From positions 163,736 to 227,735 of the forward strand of contig JAKBJU010000001.1 in the NCBI GenBank assembly GCA_021835845.1: a stretch of DNA of 64,000 nucleotides, in the 5' to 3' direction. This DNA is from Pseudomonadota bacterium. GTDB lineage: Bacteria; Pseudomonadota; Gammaproteobacteria; Burkholderiales; JABEVD01. Shown piece after piece: positions 48,185-57,383 of the stretch; position 1 is the stretch's first letter; each line of letters begins with the position of its first letter. A model generated the notes under the pieces. The model was not told where the DNA came from, searched no databases, and saw only the letters and a program-made list of their open reading frames with translations. The translations under genes were made by a program, and so were the position numbers.

Positions 48185-49375
48185 TTACTGGATGACCTTG
48201 GCGACGACGCCTGCGCCCACGGTACGGCCGCCTTCGCGGATCGCAAAACGCAGACCTTCTTCCATCGCAACCGGCGCAATCAAGGACACCGTCACCGACA
48301 CGTTGTCACCCGGCATCACCATCTCAGTGCCTTCCGGCAGATCGATCGAACCCGTCACGTCGGTCGTCCTGAAAAAGAACTGCGGACGATAGCCGTTGAA
48401 GAAAGGCGTATGACGACCCCCTTCATCCTTCGACAGCACATAGATCTCGGCCGTGAACTTGGTGTGCGGCGTGATCGAACCGGGCTTGGCCAGAACCTGG
48501 CCGCGCTCCACTTCCTCGCGCTTCGTGCCGCGCAGCAGCACCCCAACGTTGTCACCCGCCTGACCCTGGTCAAGCAGCTTCCTGAACATCTCGACGCCGG
48601 TACACGTGGTCTTCTGCGTCGGACGAATCCCGACGATCTCAACCTCGTCGCCAACCTTGATGATCCCGCGCTCGACACGCCCCGTCACCACCGTGCCGCG
48701 TCCGGAAATCGAGAAAACGTCTTCAACAGGCATCAGGAACGCCCCGTCAACCGCACGCTGCGGATCAGGAATATAGCTGTCCAGCGCTTCGGCCAGCTTG
48801 AAAATCGAGGGCTCGCCGATATCCGACTGGTCTCCCTGCAGCGCCTTCAGCGCGGAGCCCGTGATGATCGGGGTGTCGTCCCCGGGGAAATCGTACTTCG
48901 ACAGCAGCTCCCTGATCTCCATCTCGACCAGCTCCAGCAGCTCCGGATCGTCGACCATATCCGCCTTGTTCATGTACACCACGATGTACGGAACACCAAC
49001 CTGGCGCGCCAGCAGAATGTGCTCGCGCGTCTGCGGCATCGGGCCGTCCGCAGCCGACACCACCAGAATCGCACCGTCCATCTGCGCAGCACCCGTGATC
49101 ATGTTCTTCACGTAGTCGGCGTGCCCAGGGCAGTCAACGTGCGCATAGTGCCGCTTCACCGTCTCGTATTCCACGTGCGCCGTGTTGATCGTGATCCCCC
49201 GCGCGCGCTCTTCAGGCGCAGAATCAATCTGGTCGTAGCTCTTCGCCTCGCCGCCAAACTTCTTCGTCAGAACCGACGTGATCGCCGCCGTCAGCGTCGT
49301 CTTGCCGTGGTCAACGTGACCAATCGTTCCTACGTTTACGTGCGGCTTCGTCCGCTCAAACTTGCTCTTTGCCAT
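48185..49375 (-). CDS. tufB: elongation factor Tu, copy in the tRNA cluster
   Basis: 396 residues, identical to the product of 31934-33124. The DNA match covers the whole coding region and about 12 bases of leader with the ribosome site (GAGGAAATCATC), then stops abruptly at both ends, as expected from gene conversion between tuf copies. It is embedded between tRNA-Thr and tRNA-Trp, so its mRNA must be freed by tRNA processing. Confidence 0.99.
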   Translation of the reverse strand: MAKSKFERTKPHVNVGTIGHVDHGKTTLTAAITSVLTKKFGGEAKSYDQIDSAPEERARGITINTAHVEYETVKRHYAHVDCPGHADYVKNMITGAAQMDGAILVVSAADGPMPQTREHILLARQVGVPYIVVYMNKADMVDDPELLELVEMEIRELLSKYDFPGDDTPIITGSALKALQGDQSDIGEPSIFKLAEALDSYIPDPQRAVDGAFLMPVEDVFSISGRGTVVTGRVERGIIKVGDEVEIVGIRPTQKTTCTGVEMFRKLLDQGQAGDNVGVLLRGTKREEVERGQVLAKPGSITPHTKFTAEIYVLSKDEGGRHTPFFNGYRPQFFFRTTDVTGSIDLPEGTEMVMPGDNVSVTVSLIAPVAMEEGLRFAIREGGRTVGAGVVAKVIQ

Positions 49376-49415
49376 GATGATTTCCTCTTGACATCAAAGT
49401 TGGTACTACAAAATC

Positions 49416-49490
<75 letters not shown>

Positions 49491-49506
49491 AAACCCTCTC
49501 ACAAAC

Positions 49507-49580
49507 TGGAGCGGGTGAAGGGAATCGAACCCTCGTCGTAAGCTTGGAAGGCTTCTGCTCTACCATTGAGCTACACCCGC
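49507..49580 (-). tRNA. tRNA-Gly (anticodon TCC)
   Basis: Acceptor GCGGGTG/CACCCGC, anticodon loop CTTCCAA with TCC closed by AAGC/GCTT, T-arm AGGGTTCGATTCCCT; CCA encoded. Sixteen bases separate it from tRNA-Thr. Confidence 0.96.
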
Positions 49581-49600
49581 AAATCCATTCAAACTAATTC

Positions 49601-49685
<85 letters not shown>

Positions 49686-49700
49686 GGAGCGAAACCGCCT

Positions 49701-49729
49701 ATTCTAATGAGTAACCCTGATATTGTCAA
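49701..49729 (-). promoter_or_regulatory. strong promoter of the tRNA-tufB operon
   Basis: On the minus strand a perfect TTGACA and TAGAAT are 17 bases apart; the -10 ends 15 bases before the tRNA-Tyr 5' end. The segment after the -10 (AGGCGG) is GC-rich, as in stringently controlled stable-RNA promoters (inference). Confidence 0.85.
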
Positions 49730-49897
49730 AGTCGATTTGGGCTCCGCACTCAGGGCCCGGCATCAGAAACATTCACGGCAAAACCCGCAGCTTCTCTGTC
49801 CTTGTTGCAACCCGATCACAAAAATGTTAAAAATCAGTTATTCACGCTTCGGCATCAAGTTTCCGGAGCCCGCCAGCCAGAATCGAGGATAGCCATT

Positions 49898-50230
49898 TTG
49901 TCGAGCAGGATGCGCCCCACTTATCTGTCGATTGGAGAGATCGCGCCTAACATGGTGCTCGCCAAGCCGCTCGCGGTGGCGGAAAGGCGCATGCTGCGGT
50001 ATGTCCTGCCCGAAGGACACGCGCTGACAGAAGACAATATCCGGCAGCTCGTCTCGCATCACGCTGAAATCATTTGCGTCCGGCTCCCGGACGAGCGCAC
50101 CGAAACGCAAATCGCCGCCGATTTGGACAACCTGGAATCAAGGCTCGGGAAAATCTTCGAAACATGCGACCTTTCCCAGCCGGGAATGGCCGCTTTCTTC
50201 AACCGGGTCCGTTCCTATCTTGGCAGGTAA
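49898..50230 (+). CDS. small protein of unknown function upstream of an HDOD gene
   Basis: About 110 residues, no membrane segment. The start MRPTYLSIGEIAPNMVLAKPLAV and LPEGHALTEDNIRQLVSHH resemble the short module often seen before HD-GYP or HDOD domains (G-x-x-L-x-x-P-V, L-x-x-G-x-x-L-T), but no catalytic motif is present, so I give no function. TTG 49898 has GAGG nine bases upstream; ATG 49910 is the other candidate, with AGG directly against it. It ends eight bases before the HDOD gene and may act with it. Confidence 0.65.
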   Translation: MSSRMRPTYLSIGEIAPNMVLAKPLAVAERRMLRYVLPEGHALTEDNIRQLVSHHAEIICVRLPDERTETQIAADLDNLESRLGKIFETCDLSQPGMAAFFNRVRSYLGR

Positions 50231-50237
50231 AATCGCA

Positions 50238-51104
50238 ATGGACATTTCGCGCGAAAAAGTACTCGAGACCTGTCAATTGCTCCCGGTATTTCCTCGCATC
50301 ATCAGCGAAATCCTGCAGACGATCGACGATCCGAATTTCAATTTCAACTCTCTGGTGAGGCATGTCGGTCACGATCCGGTCTTGACCGGCCGCGTATTCT
50401 CGATGGCCAACCGGGCGGCCACCCATGTGCAGCATGACCTGCAAATCAAGGACCTGTACAAGGCCACTTCGCTGGTTGGGGTTGCGAAGCTGCAGAAGAT
50501 GGTAATTCTGGCCGCAATGGCCAATCACTTCAAGGATGCTTCGGAAGCCGGCATGCCCGAAGAATTCTGGGCGCGCAGCCTGGTTACCGGAATATGCGCC
50601 CAGCATGTTGCCGCTTTCGCAAAACTCTCGACCGATACCGCACTGATAGCCGGAATATTGCACAACGTCGGCAAGCTCTGGCTCTTTCGCTTCGAACCGG
50701 AAGCCTATCGCGAGATTCTGGATATGAAGAAGGATTCTGGAACCTTGCCGCCCAGCCAGATCGAACGGGAGCGCTTCGGGGTGGATCATGCGGTGATCGG
50801 AAGCTGGCTGGGAGAGATCTGGTCGCTGCCCGTCCAGATCTGCGAAGCAATCCGGCATTATGGAGATCCGGACGGAGCAAACGAGAATCCTTATGCGGAC
50901 GTAGTGCATGTGGCCGAAGTAATCAGCAATGCCCTGGATCTGACCCGGTGCAGCCAATCCCATGTCTACGGCCTTTCGGAAGCCTCTTGCCGGAGACTGG
51001 GGTTGATCTGGGACGACAGCAGCGACGATCTGTTCGGCTCGATCGAAGCGTCAATCCGCCTGATCGATGAGGAACTGCTCTTTACAGCATCCGGCTCCGA
51101 ATAG
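50238..51104 (+). CDS. HDOD-domain signalling protein
   Basis: 288 residues. Most of the length is an HDOD domain (LPVFPRIISEILQTIDDP; HVGHDPVLTGRVFSMANRA; AGILHNVGKLWLFRF), a non-enzymatic relative of HD phosphohydrolases found in two-component and cyclic-di-GMP networks. The HN in place of the HD metal pair (LHNVGK) fits a non-catalytic role. ATG 50238 follows AGGTAAAATCGCA; the ORF-track TTG 50220 would overlap the previous gene. Target unknown. Confidence 0.85.
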   Translation: MDISREKVLETCQLLPVFPRIISEILQTIDDPNFNFNSLVRHVGHDPVLTGRVFSMANRAATHVQHDLQIKDLYKATSLVGVAKLQKMVILAAMANHFKDASEAGMPEEFWARSLVTGICAQHVAAFAKLSTDTALIAGILHNVGKLWLFRFEPEAYREILDMKKDSGTLPPSQIERERFGVDHAVIGSWLGEIWSLPVQICEAIRHYGDPDGANENPYADVVHVAEVISNALDLTRCSQSHVYGLSEASCRRLGLIWDDSSDDLFGSIEASIRLIDEELLFTASGSE

Positions 51105-51205
51105 GGGATGTGAAGGCGCGCTTATTCGAATGGGTTTTGAACCTGTTGCTTTAGTGTCATTATTCCTAGAATAGAATGTATACCAAACCGAGAACAGGAT
51201 CCCGC

Positions 51206-53563
51206 ATGCAAGACGCTCTGACCCAGGAAGAAGTCGACCAAATGAATGCCTACTGGCGCGCCGCGAATTATCTTTCAGTGGGCCAGATCTATCTCTACGA
51301 CAACCCTCTCCTTAAAGCTCCGCTCGCAATAGACCATGTCAAGCCGAGACTTCTCGGCCATTGGGGAACGACGCCGGGGCTCAACTTCATTTACGTGCAC
51401 ATGAACCGGGCGATCAAGAGACACGATCTCGACATGATCTACCTGGCAGGCCCTGGACATGGCGGACCCGCGCTGGTGGCCAACACCTATCTCGAAGGCA
51501 GCTACAGCGAATTCTACCCGAACATTTCCCGTGACGAGGAAGGCATGAAGAAGCTTTTCAGGCAATTCTCCTTCCCCGGCGGCATCCCCAGCCATGCGGC
51601 GCCGGAAACCCCGGGATCGATCCACGAAGGGGGGGAGCTCGGCTATGCGATCTCCCATGCCTATGGCGCCGTTTTCGACAACCCCGACCTCATTGCCTGC
51701 TGCGTGGTGGGCGATGGAGAGGCCGAAACCGGCCCCATGGCCGCATCCTGGCACTCGAACAAGTTCCTCAACCCGAAGACGGACGGCGCGGTTCTGCCGA
51801 TACTGCATCTCAACGGCTACAAGATCGCCAACCCCACCCTCCTTTCGCGCATCTCCCATGACGAGCTGGACAACCTGTTCAAGGGCTATGGTTACCGGCC
51901 TCATTTCGTCGAAGGGTCCGATCCCGAGGAAATGCACCGCAAAATGGCCGCAACGGTGGATGGCATCATTTCCGAAATCAGGGCGATTCAGCAGAAGGCA
52001 AGGCAGGAAGGCATCACATCGAGGCCTCTCTGGCCCATGATCATATTGCGCTCCCCCAAGGGTTGGACAGGCCCCAAGGAGGTGGACGGACTGAAGACGG
52101 AAGGCTTCTGGCGATCCCACCAGGTTCCCTTTTCCGAAATGAAGGAAAAGCCGGAGCATGTCAAGCTCCTGGAATCCTGGATGAAGTCCTACAGGCCGGA
52201 AGAACTGTTCGACGGGGCGGGAAGGCTTGTCCCCGAGCTTGCCGAACTTTCTCCCAAGGGCGAGAAGCGCATGGGGGCCAACCCGCATGCGAACGGCGGG
52301 ATGCTGCTCAAGGAACTCAGGATGCCGGATTTCAGGGATTATGGCGTCAAGGTGGAAAAACCCGGCGGGAGCATCGCCGAAGCCACCCGGGTGATGGGTT
52401 ATCTGCTACGCGACGTGATGAAGAAAAACGCTGACAATTTCCGCCTTTTCGGCCCCGACGAGACGGCATCGAACAGGCTTGGCGCGGTGCTGGATGCGAG
52501 CCCCAGAAGCTGGATGCTGGAAATTTACGACTACGACGACCACCTCGCGAAGAGCGGGCGGGTGATGGAAATCCTCTCGGAGCATACCTGCCAGGGCTGG
52601 CTGGAAGGGTACCTGCTGACGGGGAGGCATGGATTCTTCTCCTGCTACGAGGCCTTCATTCATCTCGTCGACTCCATGTTCAACCAGCATGCCAAGTGGC
52701 TGAAGACCACCAGCAGCGAGATCCCCTGGCGGCGCCCCATCGCTTCGCTCAATTACCTGCTCACTTCCCATGTCTGGCGCCAGGATCACAACGGCTTCTC
52801 GCATCAGGATCCCGGCTTCATCGACCATGTGGTAAACAAGAAATCCGACGTGATCAGGGTGTATCTCCCCCCGGATGCGAACACCCTGCTCTCGGTGACC
52901 GATCATTGCCTGAAAAGCCGCAATTACGTCAACGTCATCGTGGCCGGAAAGCAGCCCGCCCCGCAGTGGCTGGACATGGATGCGGCCATCAAGCATGTTT
53001 CGGCAGGCATCGGCATTTGGGAATGGGCCTCGAACGACGGGGATGCCGAACCGGATCTGGTGATGGCCTGCTGCGGGGACGTTCCAACGCTCGAAACCCT
53101 GGCTGCAGTCGACATATTGAGGCAATCCGCCCCTGAACTCAGAATCCGGGTCGTCAACGTGGTCGACCTCATGACCCTGCAGCCCAGGGAAGAACATCCC
53201 CACGGCCTGTCCGAAAAAGATTTTCTTTCTCTCTTCACCCCGGACAAACCGGTCATCTTCGCCTATCACGGCTATCCATGGCTCATCCACCGCCTCACCT
53301 ACAGGCGGAAAAACAGCGCCAACATCCATGCCAGGGGCTACAAGGAGGAAGGAACCACCACCACGCCCTTCGACATGACCGTGCTCAACGACCTGGACCG
53401 CTTCCATCTCGTCATGGATGCCATGGACAGGGTTCCTTCCCTGCACCAGAAGGCGCCCCATATCAGGCAGAAAATGCGCGACAGGCTGGTCGAGCACAAA
53501 GAATACATCGAGAAGCATGGCGAAGACATGCCGGAAATCGCCGAGTGGACATGGCCCTATTGA
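51206..53563 (+). CDS. xfp: phosphoketolase (xylulose-5-P / fructose-6-P)
   Basis: Thiamine-diphosphate enzyme splitting xylulose-5-phosphate or fructose-6-phosphate with phosphate to acetyl-phosphate plus glyceraldehyde-3-phosphate or erythrose-4-phosphate. From ATG 51206 ([16 protein letters not shown] six bases upstream) it has 785 residues, normal size; ATG 51176 upstream lacks a ribosome site. The signatures are [34 protein letters not shown] and [20 protein letters not shown] (ThDP/Mg). The next gene, overlapping by 13 bases, is an acetate-kinase relative that would turn acetyl-phosphate into acetate and ATP. Substrate preference cannot be read from sequence. Confidence 0.97.
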   Translation: MQDALTQEEVDQMNAYWRAANYLSVGQIYLYDNPLLKAPLAIDHVKPRLLGHWGTTPGLNFIYVHMNRAIKRHDLDMIYLAGPGHGGPALVANTYLEGSYSEFYPNISRDEEGMKKLFRQFSFPGGIPSHAAPETPGSIHEGGELGYAISHAYGAVFDNPDLIACCVVGDGEAETGPMAASWHSNKFLNPKTDGAVLPILHLNGYKIANPTLLSRISHDELDNLFKGYGYRPHFVEGSDPEEMHRKMAATVDGIISEIRAIQQKARQEGITSRPLWPMIILRSPKGWTGPKEVDGLKTEGFWRSHQVPFSEMKEKPEHVKLLESWMKSYRPEELFDGAGRLVPELAELSPKGEKRMGANPHANGGMLLKELRMPDFRDYGVKVEKPGGSIAEATRVMGYLLRDVMKKNADNFRLFGPDETASNRLGAVLDASPRSWMLEIYDYDDHLAKSGRVMEILSEHTCQGWLEGYLLTGRHGFFSCYEAFIHLVDSMFNQHAKWLKTTSSEIPWRRPIASLNYLLTSHVWRQDHNGFSHQDPGFIDHVVNKKSDVIRVYLPPDANTLLSVTDHCLKSRNYVNVIVAGKQPAPQWLDMDAAIKHVSAGIGIWEWASNDGDAEPDLVMACCGDVPTLETLAAVDILRQSAPELRIRVVNVVDLMTLQPREEHPHGLSEKDFLSLFTPDKPVIFAYHGYPWLIHRLTYRRKNSANIHARGYKEEGTTTTPFDMTVLNDLDRFHLVMDAMDRVPSLHQKAPHIRQKMRDRLVEHKEYIEKHGEDMPEIAEWTWPY

Positions 53564-54606
53564 GCGTTCTCACGGTCAACAGCGGCTCGTCCTCCCTGAA
53601 AGCCAGCCTGTTCACAAAGGATGACCGCAGGGATTTCAGGTACGAGCACCTCGACGGCCAGCAGGCCGCTTTCGATGCACTCATGCGGGAAATCGGAAGG
53701 GCGCCGGATCTGATCGGGCACCGCATCGTGCACGGCGGCGATATCGCCGAACCAGCAAGGCGGGTAGATGAGCAAGAAAGGGCCCGGCTCGAGAACCTGA
53801 TCCCGCTCGCCCCGCTCCATCTCCCCGGGAACCTGCTGGGGATCGATCTTTGCTCGAGTTTCGGCGTCCCCCAAATTGCCTGCTTCGATACCGCCTTCCA
53901 TGCAGGAATGCCGGAATTATCCAGGCGCCTTCCGATACCCGAGAAATTCGGGCTGCGCAGATACGGCTTCCACGGTCTGAATTACGCCCATGTCGCCAGC
54001 AAGCTCCCGGAAATCCTCGGAGAAGCAGCCAGGGGCAGGGTCATCGCGGCCCATCTGGGAAGCGGGGCGAGCCTTTGTTTGATGCGAAATCTGCAGTCGG
54101 TCGACACCACCATGGGTTTTTCGCCTGCGGGGGGCATCGTCATGGGCACGAGAAGCGGGGACCTCGACCCCGGCGCAATGCTCGAGCTTTCACGCAGGCT
54201 AGATGAAGAGGCGCTCGAAAAAGCCGTCTATCACGAAATGGGCCTCCTTGCCCTCTCGAACGGGGAAAGCCCGGAAATGACCGATCTGCTCGCAAGCGAA
54301 AGCCGCCATGCCCGCTTCGCCGTAGCATATTTCTGCCGCTCGGTGCGCGCGGCGATCGGGGCGCTCGCCGCAAAAGCCGGGGGAGTCGATGCGCTCGTCT
54401 TCAGCGGCGGCATAGGGGAACATGCCCCCGAAATCCGCAGCGAAATAATCGCCCCCCTGGAATTCCTGGGGTTCTCGCTCAATGAGGATGCCAACCAGGC
54501 TGGCCGCCTGAGGATTTCAGAGCCGGATTCCAGGCCAGTCCTTGTCGTTCCGGCTGACGAGGAAATCATGATTCGGGACCTCTGCCTCGATCTCATCTCG
54601 ACCTGA
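53551..54606 (+). CDS. ackA: acetate kinase family protein, short form
   Basis: 351 residues, about 50 shorter than typical AckA, but the core is complete: [94 protein letters not shown] and [15 protein letters not shown]. The shortening is spread over loops, not a break. ATG 53551 lies inside the xfp end (13-base overlap), which implies coupled translation and a shared pathway: acetyl-phosphate plus ADP to acetate plus ATP. Its last 14 bases overlap the convergent CheW gene. A propionate- or butyrate-kinase activity is possible but less likely beside xfp. Confidence 0.9.
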   Translation: MALLSVLTVNSGSSSLKASLFTKDDRRDFRYEHLDGQQAAFDALMREIGRAPDLIGHRIVHGGDIAEPARRVDEQERARLENLIPLAPLHLPGNLLGIDLCSSFGVPQIACFDTAFHAGMPELSRRLPIPEKFGLRRYGFHGLNYAHVASKLPEILGEAARGRVIAAHLGSGASLCLMRNLQSVDTTMGFSPAGGIVMGTRSGDLDPGAMLELSRRLDEEALEKAVYHEMGLLALSNGESPEMTDLLASESRHARFAVAYFCRSVRAAIGALAAKAGGVDALVFSGGIGEHAPEIRSEIIAPLEFLGFSLNEDANQAGRLRISEPDSRPVLVVPADEEIMIRDLCLDLIST

Positions 54607-57229
54607 CCTCGAGTTCCCCGACCAGTACCCGCTCGGGAAGGGCGTCCCCGGCAAGATTCAGGCTGGAAAGACGCCGCCTGATATTCTCTGCAGAGAGAAT
54701 GATCAGGATGCGCTTTTCCACGTCTTCAGCATGCGGCTTGACCAGGCTTTCGGTCAAAGATCCTCCGCCGAACATCATCTCCGGAACCGGCTCTATGCGG
54801 GAAGAGGCGATCTCAGGAATATCGCCCAGCTCGTCCACCAGGATGCCGAAGCTCGCTCGCTGCTCGGGCACCTTGACCACCACGATCTGCCCCGCTTTCG
54901 ATGGAGGACACGCTCCCTGCAGAAAGCCGGAAAGATCGAATATCGTGATGGCCTGATCCTGATACAGGATGCAGCCCTTGACCCAGGCAGGCATTCCCGG
55001 AATGGGCGTAACCAACTGGCTGTCTATCGCCTCGATCACGCAATCCGATCTTATGCCATACCAACCGCTTCCGATATAGAAAGTAGCAATTTCGACCGTT
55101 TTCTCCCCCTCTGCGCGGCGAATCGAGTAACTGTCCTTTGCCATGGAGCGCAGGGAATGCCGCTCTTCCGGCAGAATCACCCGTTGCGACAATGGAACGA
55201 AAACCAGCGCAACCACTTCGTTGCGATACGAGTCGATTTCGCTCTTGTATTCCCTGTAGCCGGAAGACATGCGCGATCCCACGGCATAATAGCGGCCCCG
55301 GTACTCGATGATGTTGGCGCGCCCTTCCCCCTGCTCGAGGCTAAAGAATTCGCGGCCGATATCGAGCTTCATCCCCGGCACCAGATTCTCGTCGGTGCTG
55401 GCAATGACCCTCCCGTCCCGTTCGGCGAAAATTGCGAAAGCTCCTTCGACTATCGCCCCGTTCTCGCTTCTCGGCAACGCGTCCTGCAGCATTGCTGAAA
55501 ACTGGGGGGTGGAATCGAACACAATGGCAACCCCCCCGACAGAAGGGCCTTTCTCCCTGATCGCAGCGGCATAGACGTAGGTATGGCGATTGCCGTAAAG
55601 ATGGCTGGGCTCGAAGGCAGAAACGCAATAGCTCTGGGTATCCGGCAATCCCAGCGTCGTCCGCACCCAATCGGCCTGCAGGGTTTGTCCGACGAGATCG
55701 TTGTAGGCCGGGTTGGATACCGCCACAATTTTCGCTGCAGAATCGAATATGATCAGGTTGGAATATACGGTATACAATCCGTTGATGCCTTTGAGGGTGT
55801 CCGCGAGGCGCTCCCTGCCATCCGCTGGCGTACCCTTCGAGAGCACTTCGCCGAAAGCGCTGGTGAGCGCCCACCAGCGGCAGTCGTTGGCCCGCTCGTA
55901 GAGATTCCTGTCCATGATGTCCATGGCGAGCGCCGCCATTGAGGAGCAGTCGTAAAGCACGGAGGAAACCACCGTTTCGTAAAGGTTGGTAGTGGACTGA
56001 CTGAAGACGTTCCTCGTCTTGACTCCCGTGCTGCCGATCTCCCAGAGCAGCACCTTGGCGAAGGAAGCATTCAGGGCATAATTGTCCCTTGATAGCCAGA
56101 CATTCCCGTTCCAGACTGCCCGGTTGAGTTCGCGCTGGATGCTGGCTGCCCGCACCGGAATATCGCGCAATTCGGCAGAAAACAGGGTAGCCGTTTCCAG
56201 CACCCCTTCGAGCAGGCTTTCGGGCACCTGCTCCAGTTCATGCGCAAGCGCCATGTCGAAGGCGTGGTTGAGCGGAGCGAGCGCATGCCCAGTCCAGCCA
56301 GGCCCCATGTAACCCTGATAGCCCTGCGTTTGCTGAGTCGTCGCGAGATATTCCCTGCCTGCAAAGCGTACGATGCTGCATTCGTCGCCTACTGCGCGCT
56401 CCACCCGCGCTCCCACGGGGAACTGATAAATGTCGCTGCTGGCAATGATGCGCCCTTCCTCGTCGAGTATGGTGACCACAGTCCAGTCGTCTTCGCTGAC
56501 CAGATTCCGGAAGATGCGCAGGCATTCGTCCTGGAATCGGAAGCAAAGGCAAAGCACGCCGACGGGACGGCTGCCATCTTCCGACATCACCCTGTAGGAG
56601 TAAATAAGCGGAGAAGCTTCTCCCGGAAGCAGGTCCGTTTCCCTGAAGGTCTCGACATACTGCTGGTTGGTGGTCAGGGAAGCCTCGACCAGGGGATCCT
56701 GGGAAATCCTTCCCGTCCCGTCCCCGTCGAGCTGCACCAGCACCTTGCCGTCCGGGGCCAGCAAAATGATGTTGTGATACACGGAATACTTGCGCACATA
56801 CTCCCCGAAACGCGCCTTGAGAGAAGCAAGACGTGCCGTATCGCGGGCCGCAGAAGGATCGCGCTCGTACGCTTCGGCATAATCGCGGATGTCCGCATCG
56901 GTCGCAAGAAAACCGATATCCGCCGTGCGCTCGAACAGATTCCTGATCAGAATGTCTATCGCAACGCGCGCATTCGACCTCAGGCTGAGCACAGCTTTCT
57001 TGCGAAGCTCCCGGGCCAACTGGTCGAGCAGCACGCCGGCCAGATTGTTGAAATCGGTACGCATGACGGTGATGTCAGTGCCTGCACACAACAATTGCCC
57101 GAGCAGCGTCAGGTTGTCGTAAACGGACTGGATTTCACGCAACTTTTCCTGATCCCAGTGCAGCCCGCTCATGAACTTGGAGAGATAGCCGATATCAGTG
57201 GCCTGCTTTGCTGGCAAACGTTTTCTCAT
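54593..57229 (-). CDS. double-Cache sensor protein with C-terminal CheW domain
   Basis: 878 residues. Two long Cache-like sensor regions (about 80-320 and 400-690) each contain paired PAS-like motifs (YSVYHNIILLAPDGKVLVQL; VYSNLIIFDSAAKIVAVSN; repeated RIIASSD / RVIASTD and REYLATTQQTQGYQGY / RYYAVGSRMSSGYREY). Residues ~715-855 are a CheW domain (EIATFYIGSGWYGIRSDCVI, PAWVKGCILYQDQAITIFDL, VVVKVPEQRASFGILVDELG). No membrane helix or signal peptide is visible, although Cache domains usually lie outside the cell membrane. It would link ligand binding directly to the CheA complex without a receptor (inference). The gene stands alone with 154 bases to the next. Confidence 0.85.
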   Translation of the reverse strand: MRKRLPAKQATDIGYLSKFMSGLHWDQEKLREIQSVYDNLTLLGQLLCAGTDITVMRTDFNNLAGVLLDQLARELRKKAVLSLRSNARVAIDILIRNLFERTADIGFLATDADIRDYAEAYERDPSAARDTARLASLKARFGEYVRKYSVYHNIILLAPDGKVLVQLDGDGTGRISQDPLVEASLTTNQQYVETFRETDLLPGEASPLIYSYRVMSEDGSRPVGVLCLCFRFQDECLRIFRNLVSEDDWTVVTILDEEGRIIASSDIYQFPVGARVERAVGDECSIVRFAGREYLATTQQTQGYQGYMGPGWTGHALAPLNHAFDMALAHELEQVPESLLEGVLETATLFSAELRDIPVRAASIQRELNRAVWNGNVWLSRDNYALNASFAKVLLWEIGSTGVKTRNVFSQSTTNLYETVVSSVLYDCSSMAALAMDIMDRNLYERANDCRWWALTSAFGEVLSKGTPADGRERLADTLKGINGLYTVYSNLIIFDSAAKIVAVSNPAYNDLVGQTLQADWVRTTLGLPDTQSYCVSAFEPSHLYGNRHTYVYAAAIREKGPSVGGVAIVFDSTPQFSAMLQDALPRSENGAIVEGAFAIFAERDGRVIASTDENLVPGMKLDIGREFFSLEQGEGRANIIEYRGRYYAVGSRMSSGYREYKSEIDSYRNEVVALVFVPLSQRVILPEERHSLRSMAKDSYSIRRAEGEKTVEIATFYIGSGWYGIRSDCVIEAIDSQLVTPIPGMPAWVKGCILYQDQAITIFDLSGFLQGACPPSKAGQIVVVKVPEQRASFGILVDELGDIPEIASSRIEPVPEMMFGGGSLTESLVKPHAEDVEKRILIILSAENIRRRLSSLNLAGDALPERVLVGELEVRSR

Positions 57230-57383
57230 GAGAACCCCGATTTAATGATACAGGGCATCTCTTGCAACAGTCATGCCAGAATCATAGCCTTTTGAATCGG
57301 TTCAGTTCTCATGAAATGACGATCTACAGCTTGCACCTGACCAAGCCATTTGCGCACTGTTCTGGTGCGGCGCTTTCGGAGAT

